Positions 48,955 through 57,798 of a DNA stretch of 64,000 nt are shown here, in pieces. The stretch covers positions 1 to 64,000 of the forward strand of contig JABWCQ010000001.1 of assembly GCA_013360195.1 (NCBI GenBank), in the 5' to 3' direction. The first letter of the stretch is position 1. Each line of letters starts with the position of its first letter. The notes beneath the pieces were generated by a model. It worked only from the letters and a program-made list of their open reading frames with translations, searched no databases and was not told where the DNA came from. The stretch is from a bacterium. Lineage in GTDB: Bacteria > Electryoneota > RPQS01. The translations under genes were made by a program, and so were the position numbers.

Positions 48955-50255
48955 GCGACTTGCTCGCACAAGCGCAGAGTTTGCTTCAGCATTCAACCCC
49001 AGTGCGCGCTGTGGGCCGCGTGAACAGTGTGCGAGGACTGGTCCTTGAATCAAAGGGTCCGCGAAGTGCAATTGGAAATCTCTGCTGCGTAGCCACATCA
49101 AAGGGCGACAGACTGGCGGAAGTTGTCGGCTTTGACGGCCCGATGACTTTGCTCATGGCACTTGAGGATCTCGGTGGTGTTTGTCCGGGTGACGAAGTGG
49201 TTGACTTGAACAGAACACAGCTTGTTCCTGTCGGCAACGGCTTGCTTGGCCGTGTTATCAACAGCCTTGGTGAGCCTATTGACGGTAGAGGTGCGATTCA
49301 GGCTCAAACTTACCGGCCGCTGAACAATGAGAGTCCAAGCCCATTGTCCAGGCCGCGAGTGACGAGGCCATTGCAAGTCGGAGTCCGGGCCATCGATGGT
49401 ATGCTGACATTTGGAGAAGGGCAGCGTGTGGGCATTTTCGCCGGCAGTGGAGTCGGGAAAAGCGTTCTGTTAGGCATGATGGCACGCAACACGAATGCGG
49501 ACGTTATCGTCGTCGGACTCGTGGGCGAACGCGGCAGAGAGGTGCGGGACTTTATTGAAGACGCGCTTGGTCCGGATGGTTTGAGCAAGTCTGTTGTTGT
49601 CTGTGAAACATCAGACCGATGGCCGCTTCTGCGGATAAAAGGCGCTTTGGCGGCGACATCAATTGCGGAGTATTTTCGGGATCAGGGGAAACGGGTGCTG
49701 CTGATGATGGACAGCGTTACGCGCGTCTGCCATGCCTTGCGTGAAGTCGGTTTGTCACTCAATGAACCGGTCGCGACCAGGGGTTATCCGCCGTCAGTCT
49801 TTGCCATGCTGCCAAAACTTCTCGAACGAACAGGCAACTCGGATAAAGGATCCATTACGGCAATCTATACCGTACTTGTTGACGGCGACGATATGCTTGA
49901 GCCCGTGGCAGACAGCATGCGAAGCATTCTGGACGGTCATATCGTGCTGTCCAGAAAGATCGCGGCACGCGGGCACTTCCCGGCGATTGATGTATTGAGC
50001 AGCATAAGCCGAGTGATGCCGCATGTCGTGGACAGCGAGCATCGCAGATGTGTCGCGAAAATCAATGAATGGCTTGCCTCTTATCAAGAAGGGGAAGACC
50101 TAATATCGATTGGAGCATACGCGCGAGGATCGATACCGACGCTTGACCAGGCCATTGAGAAGTTACCTTCAATACATATGTATTTGAAGCAAGATATGAA
50201 TGAAGGTTCCTCTTTTGCAGAAGCAAAGGAAGGTTTAAGGCTGCTCGCGGGGTAA
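48951..50255 (+). CDS. fliI: Flagellum-specific ATP synthase FliI
   Basis: Hexameric ATPase of the flagellar export apparatus, related to F1 beta. The 434 residues contain Walker A GSGVGKS (about 165-171), GLVGERGREVRDFIED, Walker B VLLMMDSVTRVCHALREVGL and the C-terminal DQAIEKLPSIHMYLKQ. The start is GTG 48951, overlapping the fliH stop by 4 nt (GTGA). Length is typical of FliI. Confidence 0.96.
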   Translation: MSDLLAQAQSLLQHSTPVRAVGRVNSVRGLVLESKGPRSAIGNLCCVATSKGDRLAEVVGFDGPMTLLMALEDLGGVCPGDEVVDLNRTQLVPVGNGLLGRVINSLGEPIDGRGAIQAQTYRPLNNESPSPLSRPRVTRPLQVGVRAIDGMLTFGEGQRVGIFAGSGVGKSVLLGMMARNTNADVIVVGLVGERGREVRDFIEDALGPDGLSKSVVVCETSDRWPLLRIKGALAATSIAEYFRDQGKRVLLMMDSVTRVCHALREVGLSLNEPVATRGYPPSVFAMLPKLLERTGNSDKGSITAIYTVLVDGDDMLEPVADSMRSILDGHIVLSRKIAARGHFPAIDVLSSISRVMPHVVDSEHRRCVAKINEWLASYQEGEDLISIGAYARGSIPTLDQAIEKLPSIHMYLKQDMNEGSSFAEAKEGLRLLAG

Positions 50256-50699
50256 ATGAAAAAGTTCAGATTCAGCCTTGACAGGGTATTGCGAGTGCGA
50301 AAGATCCAAGAGTCTCTGCGACTATCCGAACAGAGACGGGCGGAGAGAGCACTTGCAGCTCAGCAGCAGAAGCTTGAACTCTTCGCCAATGAGAAAGAGG
50401 CGCAATGTCTCTCCATGGATGCGGCAATTCAAACTGAATTCCGAATTGTCGACCGTCAAATTGACTGGAAGTACCTGCAAAGAATTGACAGAATTGTCGG
50501 TTATCAAACCGGAGTCGTTAACGAATACCTGCGGCATGAGTCTGAAGCTCGCCGCAGGTTCATCGAAGCCAGAAAGCGCTCAATGAGTCTTGAAAAGCTT
50601 GGAGAGAAAAAGCGGGACGCATGGCGGAGTGAATTGATTGAATTAGAGCAGAAGATCGCCGACGAGCAATCACGCAAACGCAGCGGACACTCACAATGA
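50256..50699 (+). CDS. fliJ: Flagellar export protein FliJ
   Basis: A coiled-coil stalk protein of the export ATPase complex. The 147 residues form two long charged helices; the opening MKKFRFSLDRVLRVRKIQESL is typical of FliJ. The ATG abuts the fliI stop without a gap. The position directly between fliI and motE agrees with the Bacillus-type order. Confidence 0.88.
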   Translation: MKKFRFSLDRVLRVRKIQESLRLSEQRRAERALAAQQQKLELFANEKEAQCLSMDAAIQTEFRIVDRQIDWKYLQRIDRIVGYQTGVVNEYLRHESEARRRFIEARKRSMSLEKLGEKKRDAWRSELIELEQKIADEQSRKRSGHSQ

Positions 50700-51367
50700 A
50701 GAAACTCATCATACCTATCGCGATTTACACCGGCACGTTTGTTGTGCTGAATGTTGGCATGTACTTTCTGCTGCGCATGACACAGCCGAAAAGTGAAATC
50801 CTCAGTGCCGTGCAAAGCGATTCAACTGCTTCCACGCACGATGATTCCCTGATCGTTGGGCAAACCCACGAAGCCAACGAACCTCATGCCGGTACTGATT
50901 CGCTTGGGCACGACGGGGCGGTTGTCTCTTCGGATAGCACAAGCGCGCATGGCACTTCAAGCGCGGCCGCGGCTACAGGCAATGAAACCGCACTAAGCAA
51001 GAGCGGAACGAACGCCAGTCAATCCGAGGCCGGGACTGAAAACGCGATCTCTGCGGCTGGCGATGGCCATGAAAGCGGAGAAGACTCTGCCGACGAGACG
51101 GCCGAGGAGCAAGACGGCGAAGTCGTTTTGACCGAAGCTCCGAAATCAACTGCTGAGATTGCCAAGTTGGCCAAACTGCTAGAGGGTATGAAGCCGGATG
51201 AAGCCGCAGTCATTGCCGAGCGTCTTCCGACCGAGACCATTGTTCAACTTGTAATGCGAATGAAGAGCCGCAGCGGAGCGAAAATGATGGCATCGCTCCC
51301 TGTTCCGATAGCGGCATCTGTTGCGACGAAAATGGCTGAACTGTCAGGAGTTAAGAGCCCCTCATGA
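50696..51367 (+). CDS. motE: MotE-like protein (MgtE N-terminal-like domain)
   Basis: A 223-residue membrane protein with one N-terminal segment (residues 3-27). A low-complexity acidic and Ser/Ala-rich linker (about 40-145) leads to a C-terminal domain AKLLEGMKPDEAAVIAERLPTETIVQLVMRMKSRSGAKMMASL. This is the MgtE-N-like fold found in MotE (YlxF in Bacillus), which acts in motility by stabilising the stator component MotC in some bacteria. The start overlaps fliJ by 4 nt and fliK overlaps its end by 4 nt. Function here is inferred from order and domain. Confidence 0.8.
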   Translation: MKKLIIPIAIYTGTFVVLNVGMYFLLRMTQPKSEILSAVQSDSTASTHDDSLIVGQTHEANEPHAGTDSLGHDGAVVSSDSTSAHGTSSAAAATGNETALSKSGTNASQSEAGTENAISAAGDGHESGEDSADETAEEQDGEVVLTEAPKSTAEIAKLAKLLEGMKPDEAAVIAERLPTETIVQLVMRMKSRSGAKMMASLPVPIAASVATKMAELSGVKSPS

Positions 51368-53865
51368 AGGCGGGATTGCTGAAAGCAGTCAAAACGGTTC
51401 TGCCGAAGAGCGCCGTTCCTCGGCCTGCCCTGCAGAAGGAGAAAGGCTTTGGCAGCGTGCTTTCCGTAGTATCAGACACTACTTCTCCGCCGGGGAGAAA
51501 GGCGAGTACCGGTACCTTCCAAAGACCGTCGGCACAACAGCCGGCGGTTTTGCTTTCAGGACGCTATAGTGTTGCACATGAGGAATCACAAGACAACTTG
51601 AAGGAACGGTCGAAGACCGTGGGAACGAGGGAATATAAATCGTCGGCACAGGCCACCGCGACACTTGCGAGTGTCGTGCCAGCGCAGGGAGTTTCTTCAG
51701 GCATTACGGTGATCGCACATGCACCGGAGTCGGGTCATCAGACCGAAAGAGTCATTAAGCCTGAAGCCAAAGCAAGTGAATCGGCAGGGGTTGACCAATT
51801 GAAGGGTAGTCGGGCAGCGGCTATCGAGGGACGCCAATCGAACATGGCCGGACTAATTGTTTCCACTGCGGCGCAGCGAGAGGGGCAGTCTTTGAAAGTG
51901 ACCACACTGAAAGCAACTGACAAACCCGATACCCTCGCCAAGTCCAATAGTGATTTGACACATCATGTCGACTTGCGCCCCACACAAGCCAATCCGCAGA
52001 GGGCAAATGCTCATGCACAAGTCACGCCGCAAGAAACGGTAACTCGCAAGAAAACTCGCGCTGCGGACACCGTGGCCAGCGCGGAAGACCATGTATCTAT
52101 CAGGCAGTCAGCAATTCCGGAAGGATTGCAAAAGAACGCAAGCTCGGCGACCGAGCGCTCCTTCGGTGCATGGCCGGAATCACAATCCCATAGTAAGCTT
52201 GTGTCGCGTTCGGCAAACAATTCAGCCGAGACTTCCGTCCCGGTTCGCCAAGCGCCTCATTCTCAAATTAAAGATCAGAGCAGTTCGCATAAGGAAATAC
52301 CTGAGCAAAACCGGGGGAAAGTAGAACAAGTAACAGGCCTCAAGCATTCGAAGCTTGACACCGCAGAAGCACCAACGATAATGAATACTGGCAGGCATAG
52401 GACCACGAATGGCACACTTCGCACGGCCAGTACGAATGCTCAGAGTGTCAGGGCACTGCCTGCCGGTGAAGTTCAAGACACGTCAAATAAGGTATTGAAC
52501 ACGACAAATGACGTGACATCTCCAGTTGGCTTAGACCTGAGTGTGAAATCGGCAGTCACGGAGATCATCAGTCATTTTCAGTCCACATTCCGCTTTGAAG
52601 CAAAAGTGCGCAATTCAAGCGGCAATCTGGCAAGCTTTGAATCTGATACGAAGGTCCGTGCTGTGAAACCGGGCGAAGTATCCAATAGCTCACTTAAGTC
52701 TGAAGAGTTCATTCCATTCATTTCTTCTGAAAACGATTCTCCTAAGGTGAAAATCCACACCGAGGGAGATTCAGTCTACTTCAAACTGCCGATCATTTCT
52801 TCTGAAAACGATTCTCCAAAGGTGAAAATCCACACCGAGGGAGATTCAGTCTACTTCAAACTGCCGAAGCTGCAACTGGAGGGGAGCGCTATTTTGAAGC
52901 AGGGAATTGCACCTGCGCCCACAGGACCTGAAGTGAGATATCAGGGCAATTTTGAAAATGTTTTTGATCCTGCTGATGCTCGCTCCGATGGCAAGGAACG
53001 ACGTCCAGCTTGGGAAGGACGACCAAGTGAGGTGATTGGCAAACCGATGAAACCGCCTGCCATGGACAATACGCATGGCTCTTTGAAAGCTCCTGAGACT
53101 GTTTCGCCTCAGGAAAAGGCCTTTAATATGTCAGCCGCAATGAAACTGACTCCACCTGTGTTTGACGCGATTCCCCAGGCAGCAGCAATACGGAACGAAG
53201 AAAGAACCAAGCGGACCGTTGAAACAAGTCATGGGAAACCGGATGAGCCTTGGAGAACGACAGAGGATTCCCATCGCTCAGAGTTTAGCAATAAGGCTCA
53301 AGAAGTGCGGCAACCTCATTCCAGTGAGAACGAAAGCCGTGCCGGTGCCGGACAAGTTCGAGAAATTGCACCACAGAATAACTCATCAGTTGCAACTTCC
53401 AAAGTCGTCGCTCCTCACCAGAACACGCTCCCAGACAACATTCGGGTCGCGATTCAACAAGCACTGGAACTGTCAAAACAGAGAGTAGTTGAGCCGGACG
53501 AGCTCCGGATTTCGGTTCCGCTCGGTGAAATGGGCACCATTGACATCGACATCATCAACGAGTCCGAATCATACTCTCTGAAGATTGCTGCCGATCCTCA
53601 AGCGATTGCTATTCTTGCAGACCAGCGCGAGCAACTCGTGAGTTGGTTGAGGCAACACGGGCATCCGGTGGAGCAAATTGATATTTCACCCCGATTCACC
53701 GGGGAGCATGACCAACTTGAATCTGAGTGGCAACTGCCGACGCAGAGTGGGCGAGATGATACTGGAAGTCCAAACTGGTCAGAGGATCGGAGTGGCGACG
53801 TAAGCCCGGAATCCGGCCATCTGCCCAAGCCCTCTCTTGCCGGGGGACGTGTCTGGACAGCCTGA
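51364..53865 (+). CDS. fliK: Flagellar hook-length control protein FliK
   Basis: The molecular ruler that sets hook length and switches export specificity. The protein is 833 residues, large for FliK, and most of it is a Ser/Thr/Gln/Lys-rich low-complexity stretch as expected for a ruler. The C-terminal Flg_hook domain is at about residues 700-785 (ELRISVPLGEMGTIDIDI...LADQREQLVSWLRQHGHPVEQIDIS). A 25-residue tandem duplication occurs mid-protein (residues about 452-501). The start ATG 51364 overlaps motE by 4 nt. Confidence 0.88.
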   Translation: MKAGLLKAVKTVLPKSAVPRPALQKEKGFGSVLSVVSDTTSPPGRKASTGTFQRPSAQQPAVLLSGRYSVAHEESQDNLKERSKTVGTREYKSSAQATATLASVVPAQGVSSGITVIAHAPESGHQTERVIKPEAKASESAGVDQLKGSRAAAIEGRQSNMAGLIVSTAAQREGQSLKVTTLKATDKPDTLAKSNSDLTHHVDLRPTQANPQRANAHAQVTPQETVTRKKTRAADTVASAEDHVSIRQSAIPEGLQKNASSATERSFGAWPESQSHSKLVSRSANNSAETSVPVRQAPHSQIKDQSSSHKEIPEQNRGKVEQVTGLKHSKLDTAEAPTIMNTGRHRTTNGTLRTASTNAQSVRALPAGEVQDTSNKVLNTTNDVTSPVGLDLSVKSAVTEIISHFQSTFRFEAKVRNSSGNLASFESDTKVRAVKPGEVSNSSLKSEEFIPFISSENDSPKVKIHTEGDSVYFKLPIISSENDSPKVKIHTEGDSVYFKLPKLQLEGSAILKQGIAPAPTGPEVRYQGNFENVFDPADARSDGKERRPAWEGRPSEVIGKPMKPPAMDNTHGSLKAPETVSPQEKAFNMSAAMKLTPPVFDAIPQAAAIRNEERTKRTVETSHGKPDEPWRTTEDSHRSEFSNKAQEVRQPHSSENESRAGAGQVREIAPQNNSSVATSKVVAPHQNTLPDNIRVAIQQALELSKQRVVEPDELRISVPLGEMGTIDIDIINESESYSLKIAADPQAIAILADQREQLVSWLRQHGHPVEQIDISPRFTGEHDQLESEWQLPTQSGRDDTGSPNWSEDRSGDVSPESGHLPKPSLAGGRVWTA
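52718..52867 (+). repeat. 75-bp tandem duplication inside fliK
   Basis: Two copies (52718-52792 and 52793-52867) differ at a single base (T at 52743 versus A at 52818, a silent or conservative change). The copy keeps frame, adding 25 residues. Such near-identity implies a recent event. Confidence 0.95.
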
Positions 53866-53950
53866 ACAAAATTGCCCGCTGAACCGGGTAAAATGTCGTT
53901 TCTAAAACTTAAAGTAATAAATGACAAATTGTTGAGAAATGACTTCCGGT

Positions 53951-53966
53951 TGGCCTGTCCTTTGCT
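53951..53966 (+). promoter_or_regulatory. Sigma54-type -24/-12 promoter element
   Basis: TGGCCT-N5-TTGCT matches the sigma54 consensus TGGCAC-N5-TTGCW, with the GG and GC dinucleotides exactly 12 bp apart. It lies in the 117-bp gap after fliK, just before the zinc-ribbon, flgD and flgE genes. Predicted start is about 53977, only six bases before the zinc-ribbon ATG. Confidence 0.6.
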
Positions 53967-53982
53967 TTAATGAGGTCGAGTC

Positions 53983-54207
53983 ATGAGAAAATCGACCCCA
54001 ATATTGCCAAAATGCACCTGCGGTGCACTAAAATATCGAGCTGTTGAGGCTGGGAAGTCCCGGACGGGTAAGAGGCTCTTTACAATCGCGTGCCTGTCCT
54101 GCGGGCGGCAACAGGAAGTCAGTAAAACCGCGTTTGCCCTGTGTCAATACTTGACGACACACGAACCAAGCAAGGCTTTTCTGCAACTTTATCAAATGGA
54201 GTCATAG
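53983..54207 (+). CDS. Small zinc-ribbon protein in the flagellar operon
   Basis: A 74-residue protein with Cys11-x-Cys13 (PKCTCGALK) and Cys37-x2-Cys40 (ACLSCGRQQ), spacing that fits one zinc-ribbon knuckle. The rest is helical (TAFALCQYLTTHEPSKAFLQLYQ). Its stop is 1 nt before flgD, and a GAGG ribosome site lies eight bases before the ATG. I know no flagellar protein of this form at this position. It could bind nucleic acid or a protein partner; the function is unknown. Confidence 0.7.
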   Translation: MRKSTPILPKCTCGALKYRAVEAGKSRTGKRLFTIACLSCGRQQEVSKTAFALCQYLTTHEPSKAFLQLYQMES

Positions 54208-54208
54208 A

Positions 54209-54928
54209 ATGGCTGTCGGAGCAGTGAACAACACTTTCAACGTTCCGTCTGCAGAGCAGATAGGCTCGCGCGCGGATACGCTTGACCAACTCGATTTTCT
54301 GCAAATGCTGATGGCACAGATGCGGAATCAGGATCCGATGAGTCCGATGGACAGCCAGGAATATGCGGCGCAATTAGCCCAATTCTCTTCTGTTCAAGAG
54401 TTGTCCGCGATAAAGGCGGCACTGGACGAGTCAATCAACATGAATCTTCTAATGACTCAGTCCATCAACGGTAACCTTGCGGCCGCGCTTGTCGGGAAAA
54501 CGGTTCGCGCACAGAATAACTCGATCGAAATTGGCGAATCGAGTGACGCGGATCTTCGCTATACATTGAGTGCCGCGGCGACCAATGTGCAGGTCGAAGT
54601 CTTGAATGCAGACGGCGAAGTCGTTCGCACAATTACGGCCAATGCGCAGTCTGCCGGGAATGCGGCAGTATACTGGGATGGACGCGACCAAGACGGAAAC
54701 CGGGTTCCGAACGGAAACTACACTTTCAATGTCACGGCTGCCGACGCCGATGGTAATGATGTAACCGCTGCCACGTATGTTGAAGGTGTTGTGACGTCGG
54801 TCAACTACGCAGAAGGTGGTGTCACTTTGACTGTAAACGGCAGGCAGATTCTGCTCGGCGATATCATGGCCGTTTTGTCCGGCAATGATAGCGGAACTCC
54901 GGGATCAAATTCATCTTTTGCAGGCTAG
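54209..54928 (+). CDS. flgD: Hook assembly cap protein FlgD
   Basis: The hook scaffolding cap, required for FlgE polymerisation. The 239-residue protein has the conserved N-terminal LDQLDFLQMLMAQMRNQDPM...YAAQLAQFSSVQEL, then a FlgD Ig-like domain (VEVLNADGEVVRTITA...VYWDGRDQDGNRVPNGNYTF) and a C-terminal TUDOR-like part. Unlike the window's first protein, here the Ig-like fold is in its genuine flagellar context. Confidence 0.94.
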   Translation: MAVGAVNNTFNVPSAEQIGSRADTLDQLDFLQMLMAQMRNQDPMSPMDSQEYAAQLAQFSSVQELSAIKAALDESINMNLLMTQSINGNLAAALVGKTVRAQNNSIEIGESSDADLRYTLSAAATNVQVEVLNADGEVVRTITANAQSAGNAAVYWDGRDQDGNRVPNGNYTFNVTAADADGNDVTAATYVEGVVTSVNYAEGGVTLTVNGRQILLGDIMAVLSGNDSGTPGSNSSFAG

Positions 54929-54933
54929 GGCTG

Positions 54934-55335
54934 ATGAGTACTATTGATTCGCTGATCACTCGATTGCAGCAAATACAGCCGGTCGGCAGTCCCGTAACGA
55001 CGCCGGCCTCACGGCCGGGACATGCACGTCCGCAGGATGGCAAGTTCGGCGAACTTCTTGAGCAAACCGTTCGCGATTCGCAGCCCGTCAAGTTTTCGGC
55101 CCATGCGCAAAACAGGCTACAACATCGGCAAATCAGCTTGACAGAGCCACAGGTTGCCCGGCTGGAAAAAGGGGTGTCCAACGCAGCGGACAAGGGAGCG
55201 GAGTCATCGCTCGTGTTATTGGACAATCTTGCATTCATCGTGAGTGTACGCAACCGGACCGTTGTGACAGCACTTGAGCAAGCACAGACAAGCTCACACG
55301 TATTCACACAAATTGACAGCGCAGTAATTGCATAA
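54934..55335 (+). CDS. Flagellar operon protein of the TIGR02530 type
   Basis: A 133-residue protein between flgD and flgE. The C-terminal part SAHAQNRLQHRQISLTEPQ...LVLLDNLAFIVSVRNRTVVTAL matches the small family (TIGR02530) long noted as a protein of unknown function lying at this place in flagellar operons of Firmicutes, Geobacter and Bdellovibrio. The N-terminal 45 residues are Pro/Gly-rich. The ATG lies 5 nt after flgD. Confidence 0.82.
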   Translation: MSTIDSLITRLQQIQPVGSPVTTPASRPGHARPQDGKFGELLEQTVRDSQPVKFSAHAQNRLQHRQISLTEPQVARLEKGVSNAADKGAESSLVLLDNLAFIVSVRNRTVVTALEQAQTSSHVFTQIDSAVIA

Positions 55336-55413
55336 ATCTGAAACCGGGCCGGCCCTCTTGCAGGAGGCCCCAACAAGGGCGGAACGATTGACGCCCGAAA
55401 AGGGAACAAAATT

Positions 55414-57087
55414 ATGATGACATCACTTTTCAGTGCCGTGGCGGGTCTGTCGACTCACCAAACCAAAATGGACGTCATTGGCGACAACCTTGCCAATGTG
55501 AACACCATTGGCTTCAAAAGCAGCCGCGTCTCCTTCGCAACAGGATTTTCGCAGCTGCTGCAGCCTGCTGAGGGACCGATTGATCAGCGGGGGGGTAGCA
55601 ACGGAATTGAAGTCGGATTAGGAACCCGCATAAACTCGATCGATCGCATCTTTTCGCAGGGGAATTTTGAGAACACAGGGAATCGCAATGATCTCGCCAT
55701 TCAGGGAGACGGATTCTTCGTTCTCGGAGACGGGCAGCGACAGTACTACGCGCGGGCGGGCAATTTCCAGATCGATGCAAACGGATCGCTCCTTGCGGCC
55801 GGTGGAAGAATGCACGTACTGGGCCGGCTTGCCGACAAGAACGGCGTCCTGATTCCGTCGTCCTCGATTGAACCGCTTAAATTGCCCTTTGGAGAGAAGG
55901 ATCCTGCACGGGCGACAACTGAAATTCGTTACTTCTGCAACCTTGATGCGAATTCCTCAAAACTTCAAACATACTCCGCGTCATTTGCGTTCATTTCGGA
56001 AGGCATTCCTGCCGGACGTAACACTGAGCTGAACGATTTAGATCAGGCTACTGCTCCCATGGACGACGGCGATGTGATTCGTCTTACGGCTTCCCGCCGC
56101 GACGGTACCGAAGTGAACATCACGTTTACATACGGTGAAGGCAATGACGGCACGACTGTCGGCGATCTGCTCGACAGATTCAATTCAGTTGATGGCTTTG
56201 ATTCGGAATCTCAAAGCGGGTCGAAGCTTGCCATTGACGCATCCGGCAAAATCATACTGAAAGACAATCTCGCAGGGAACAGCGACACGACGATTTCCAT
56301 GTCATTTGAAGACCTTCAGGGCTCAACGGCATCGTCAATGCTCCTTCCCACTTTTGTGAACACCGAGACCGGTCTGACCGGTACGCACTCGGTGTCCATC
56401 TATGTTTACGACAGTCGCGGCGAGCGCCACAAGGTGGAGGTGAACTTCACGCAAGATACGTCGCAGCAGAACAAGTGGAACTGGCAGGCCATCGTCGACG
56501 ACGGCGGCGTTGATGAGATTAACAACTTCCTGGCAGGAAACAGCGGAACCGTGAGTTTCAACAGCGACGGATCATTGCTTAGCTTTGATGGCGGCCCGCT
56601 GACGTTCACACCACCGCAGGCTCAGTCACTCGTCGTCGACCTGAACGCGGGGACAGTGGGAACATTCGACGGCATTACACAGTTCTCCGGGCCGACCACA
56701 ACGATTGCTATCCATCAGGATGGTCATGCCATGGGGGTGTTGTCAGACTTCACGGTTGACAATGAAGGTAAGATTATTGGCAGTTACTCAAACGGCATTT
56801 CGAGAACACTTGGACAGATCGCGCTGGCACGATTTGCAAACCCGTCCGGTTTGACATTGTCCGGCGAGAACATATACAGTGCGACGGTGAATTCGGGTGA
56901 CCCGCTGGTTGGTGTTGACAACGGAAATGTCAACCAGATCTACGCAGGTTACCTTGAACTTAGCACAGTGGACATGGCGGAGCAATTCACTGAGATGATT
57001 ATCGCTCAAAGAGGATTTCAGGCTGCATCCCGAGTTATCACGGTTGCTGACCAACTCTTGAACGAAGTCACACAGCTCAAACGGTAA
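55414..57087 (+). CDS. flgE: Flagellar hook protein FlgE
   Basis: Builds the extracellular hook. The 557 residues carry the N-terminal rod/hook signature (MTSLFSAVAGLSTHQTKMDVIGDNLANVNTIGFKSSRVSF) and the C-terminal partner (YLELSTVDMAEQFTEMIIAQRGFQAASRVITVADQLL). Between them is the hook D1/D2 region, with sections such as DLNAGTVGTF and GVLSDFTVDNEGKIIG. The start could be either of two consecutive ATGs (55414 or 55417). Confidence 0.93.
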   Translation: MMTSLFSAVAGLSTHQTKMDVIGDNLANVNTIGFKSSRVSFATGFSQLLQPAEGPIDQRGGSNGIEVGLGTRINSIDRIFSQGNFENTGNRNDLAIQGDGFFVLGDGQRQYYARAGNFQIDANGSLLAAGGRMHVLGRLADKNGVLIPSSSIEPLKLPFGEKDPARATTEIRYFCNLDANSSKLQTYSASFAFISEGIPAGRNTELNDLDQATAPMDDGDVIRLTASRRDGTEVNITFTYGEGNDGTTVGDLLDRFNSVDGFDSESQSGSKLAIDASGKIILKDNLAGNSDTTISMSFEDLQGSTASSMLLPTFVNTETGLTGTHSVSIYVYDSRGERHKVEVNFTQDTSQQNKWNWQAIVDDGGVDEINNFLAGNSGTVSFNSDGSLLSFDGGPLTFTPPQAQSLVVDLNAGTVGTFDGITQFSGPTTTIAIHQDGHAMGVLSDFTVDNEGKIIGSYSNGISRTLGQIALARFANPSGLTLSGENIYSATVNSGDPLVGVDNGNVNQIYAGYLELSTVDMAEQFTEMIIAQRGFQAASRVITVADQLLNEVTQLKR

Positions 57088-57096
57088 GCTTTAAGC

Positions 57097-57128
57097 CTGC
57101 GGCGCGTCCTTGAACGGGCGCGCCGCAG
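57097..57128 (+). terminator. GC-rich hairpin between flgE and fliL
   Basis: CTGCGGCGCG (57097-57106) pairs perfectly with CGCGCCGCAG (57119-57128), with three further inner pairs and a six-base loop. There is no T tract, so it is more likely an mRNA-stability or partial-attenuation element than a full terminator. The region 57129-57234 shows no SwrD-like small ORF. Confidence 0.5.
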
Positions 57129-57234
57129 CGCCTGCTGCCGCAATTGTCAGTTCCCCACTCCCGCTATCATCGTCGCTTTCTCCAGCCGATCTGCAGTTCT
57201 GAAACCTAATCAGTACTTCGGCATAAGGTGAAAG

Positions 57235-57792
57235 ATGGCAAAAGAAAAACCCGCAAAACAAGAGACGCCTGAGGCGCAGCCCGTGGTGAAGAAGAAGTCA
57301 CCGCTGATGAAATACCTGATCATCGCGGGTATTCTGATTGCACAAACGGCAGCCGCTTACTTCATTCAGAAGACCCTGATTGGTTCATCAATACCAACTG
57401 ATTCCGAGGCGATTGCCAATGTGGAGTCGCACGGTGAAGAAGACGCCGATAGTGAAGAGTCTTCAGATGGCCACGCAAACTCTCCCACCGGGAATACAGT
57501 AGCTCTTCTTGACGAGATCATCGTCAATCCGGCTGGAACCGGCGGCCGCAGGTTTCTTTCCACAGTTGTCGGTTTGGCCCTGAAGGATCCCAAGCAGGAT
57601 GCCGAAGTTCAGGCAAACATGCCTTTGATTCGCGATGCTGCAATCACATTGCTTTCCTCAAAAACACTTGACCAGTTGGCAAGCGTCAGCTACCGGGACT
57701 CAATCAGGCAGGAACTCATGGCGACCGTTAACCACATGATAAAAGACAAGCCGGTGAAAGCGGTCGTTTTCTCAACATACGTGTTGCAATAG
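57235..57792 (+). CDS. fliL: Flagellar basal body-associated protein FliL
   Basis: A 185-residue single-pass inner-membrane protein that aids stator-rotor function. A basic N terminus precedes the membrane segment (about 25-45, LMKYLIIAGILIAQTAAAYFI). An acidic linker follows, then the periplasmic FliL domain with LDEIIVNPAGTGGRRFLSTVVGLALKD and the C-terminal FSTYVLQ. Ribosome site AGGTGAAAG precedes the ATG. Confidence 0.92.
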   Translation: MAKEKPAKQETPEAQPVVKKKSPLMKYLIIAGILIAQTAAAYFIQKTLIGSSIPTDSEAIANVESHGEEDADSEESSDGHANSPTGNTVALLDEIIVNPAGTGGRRFLSTVVGLALKDPKQDAEVQANMPLIRDAAITLLSSKTLDQLASVSYRDSIRQELMATVNHMIKDKPVKAVVFSTYVLQ

Positions 57793-57798
57793 CCTTCT

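Noticed and set aside
55344-55362. A second sigma54-like element before flgE (GGGCC...TTGCA)
   Set aside because: The GG to GC distance is 13 rather than 12 bp. Sigma54 spacing is strict, so it is unlikely to work.
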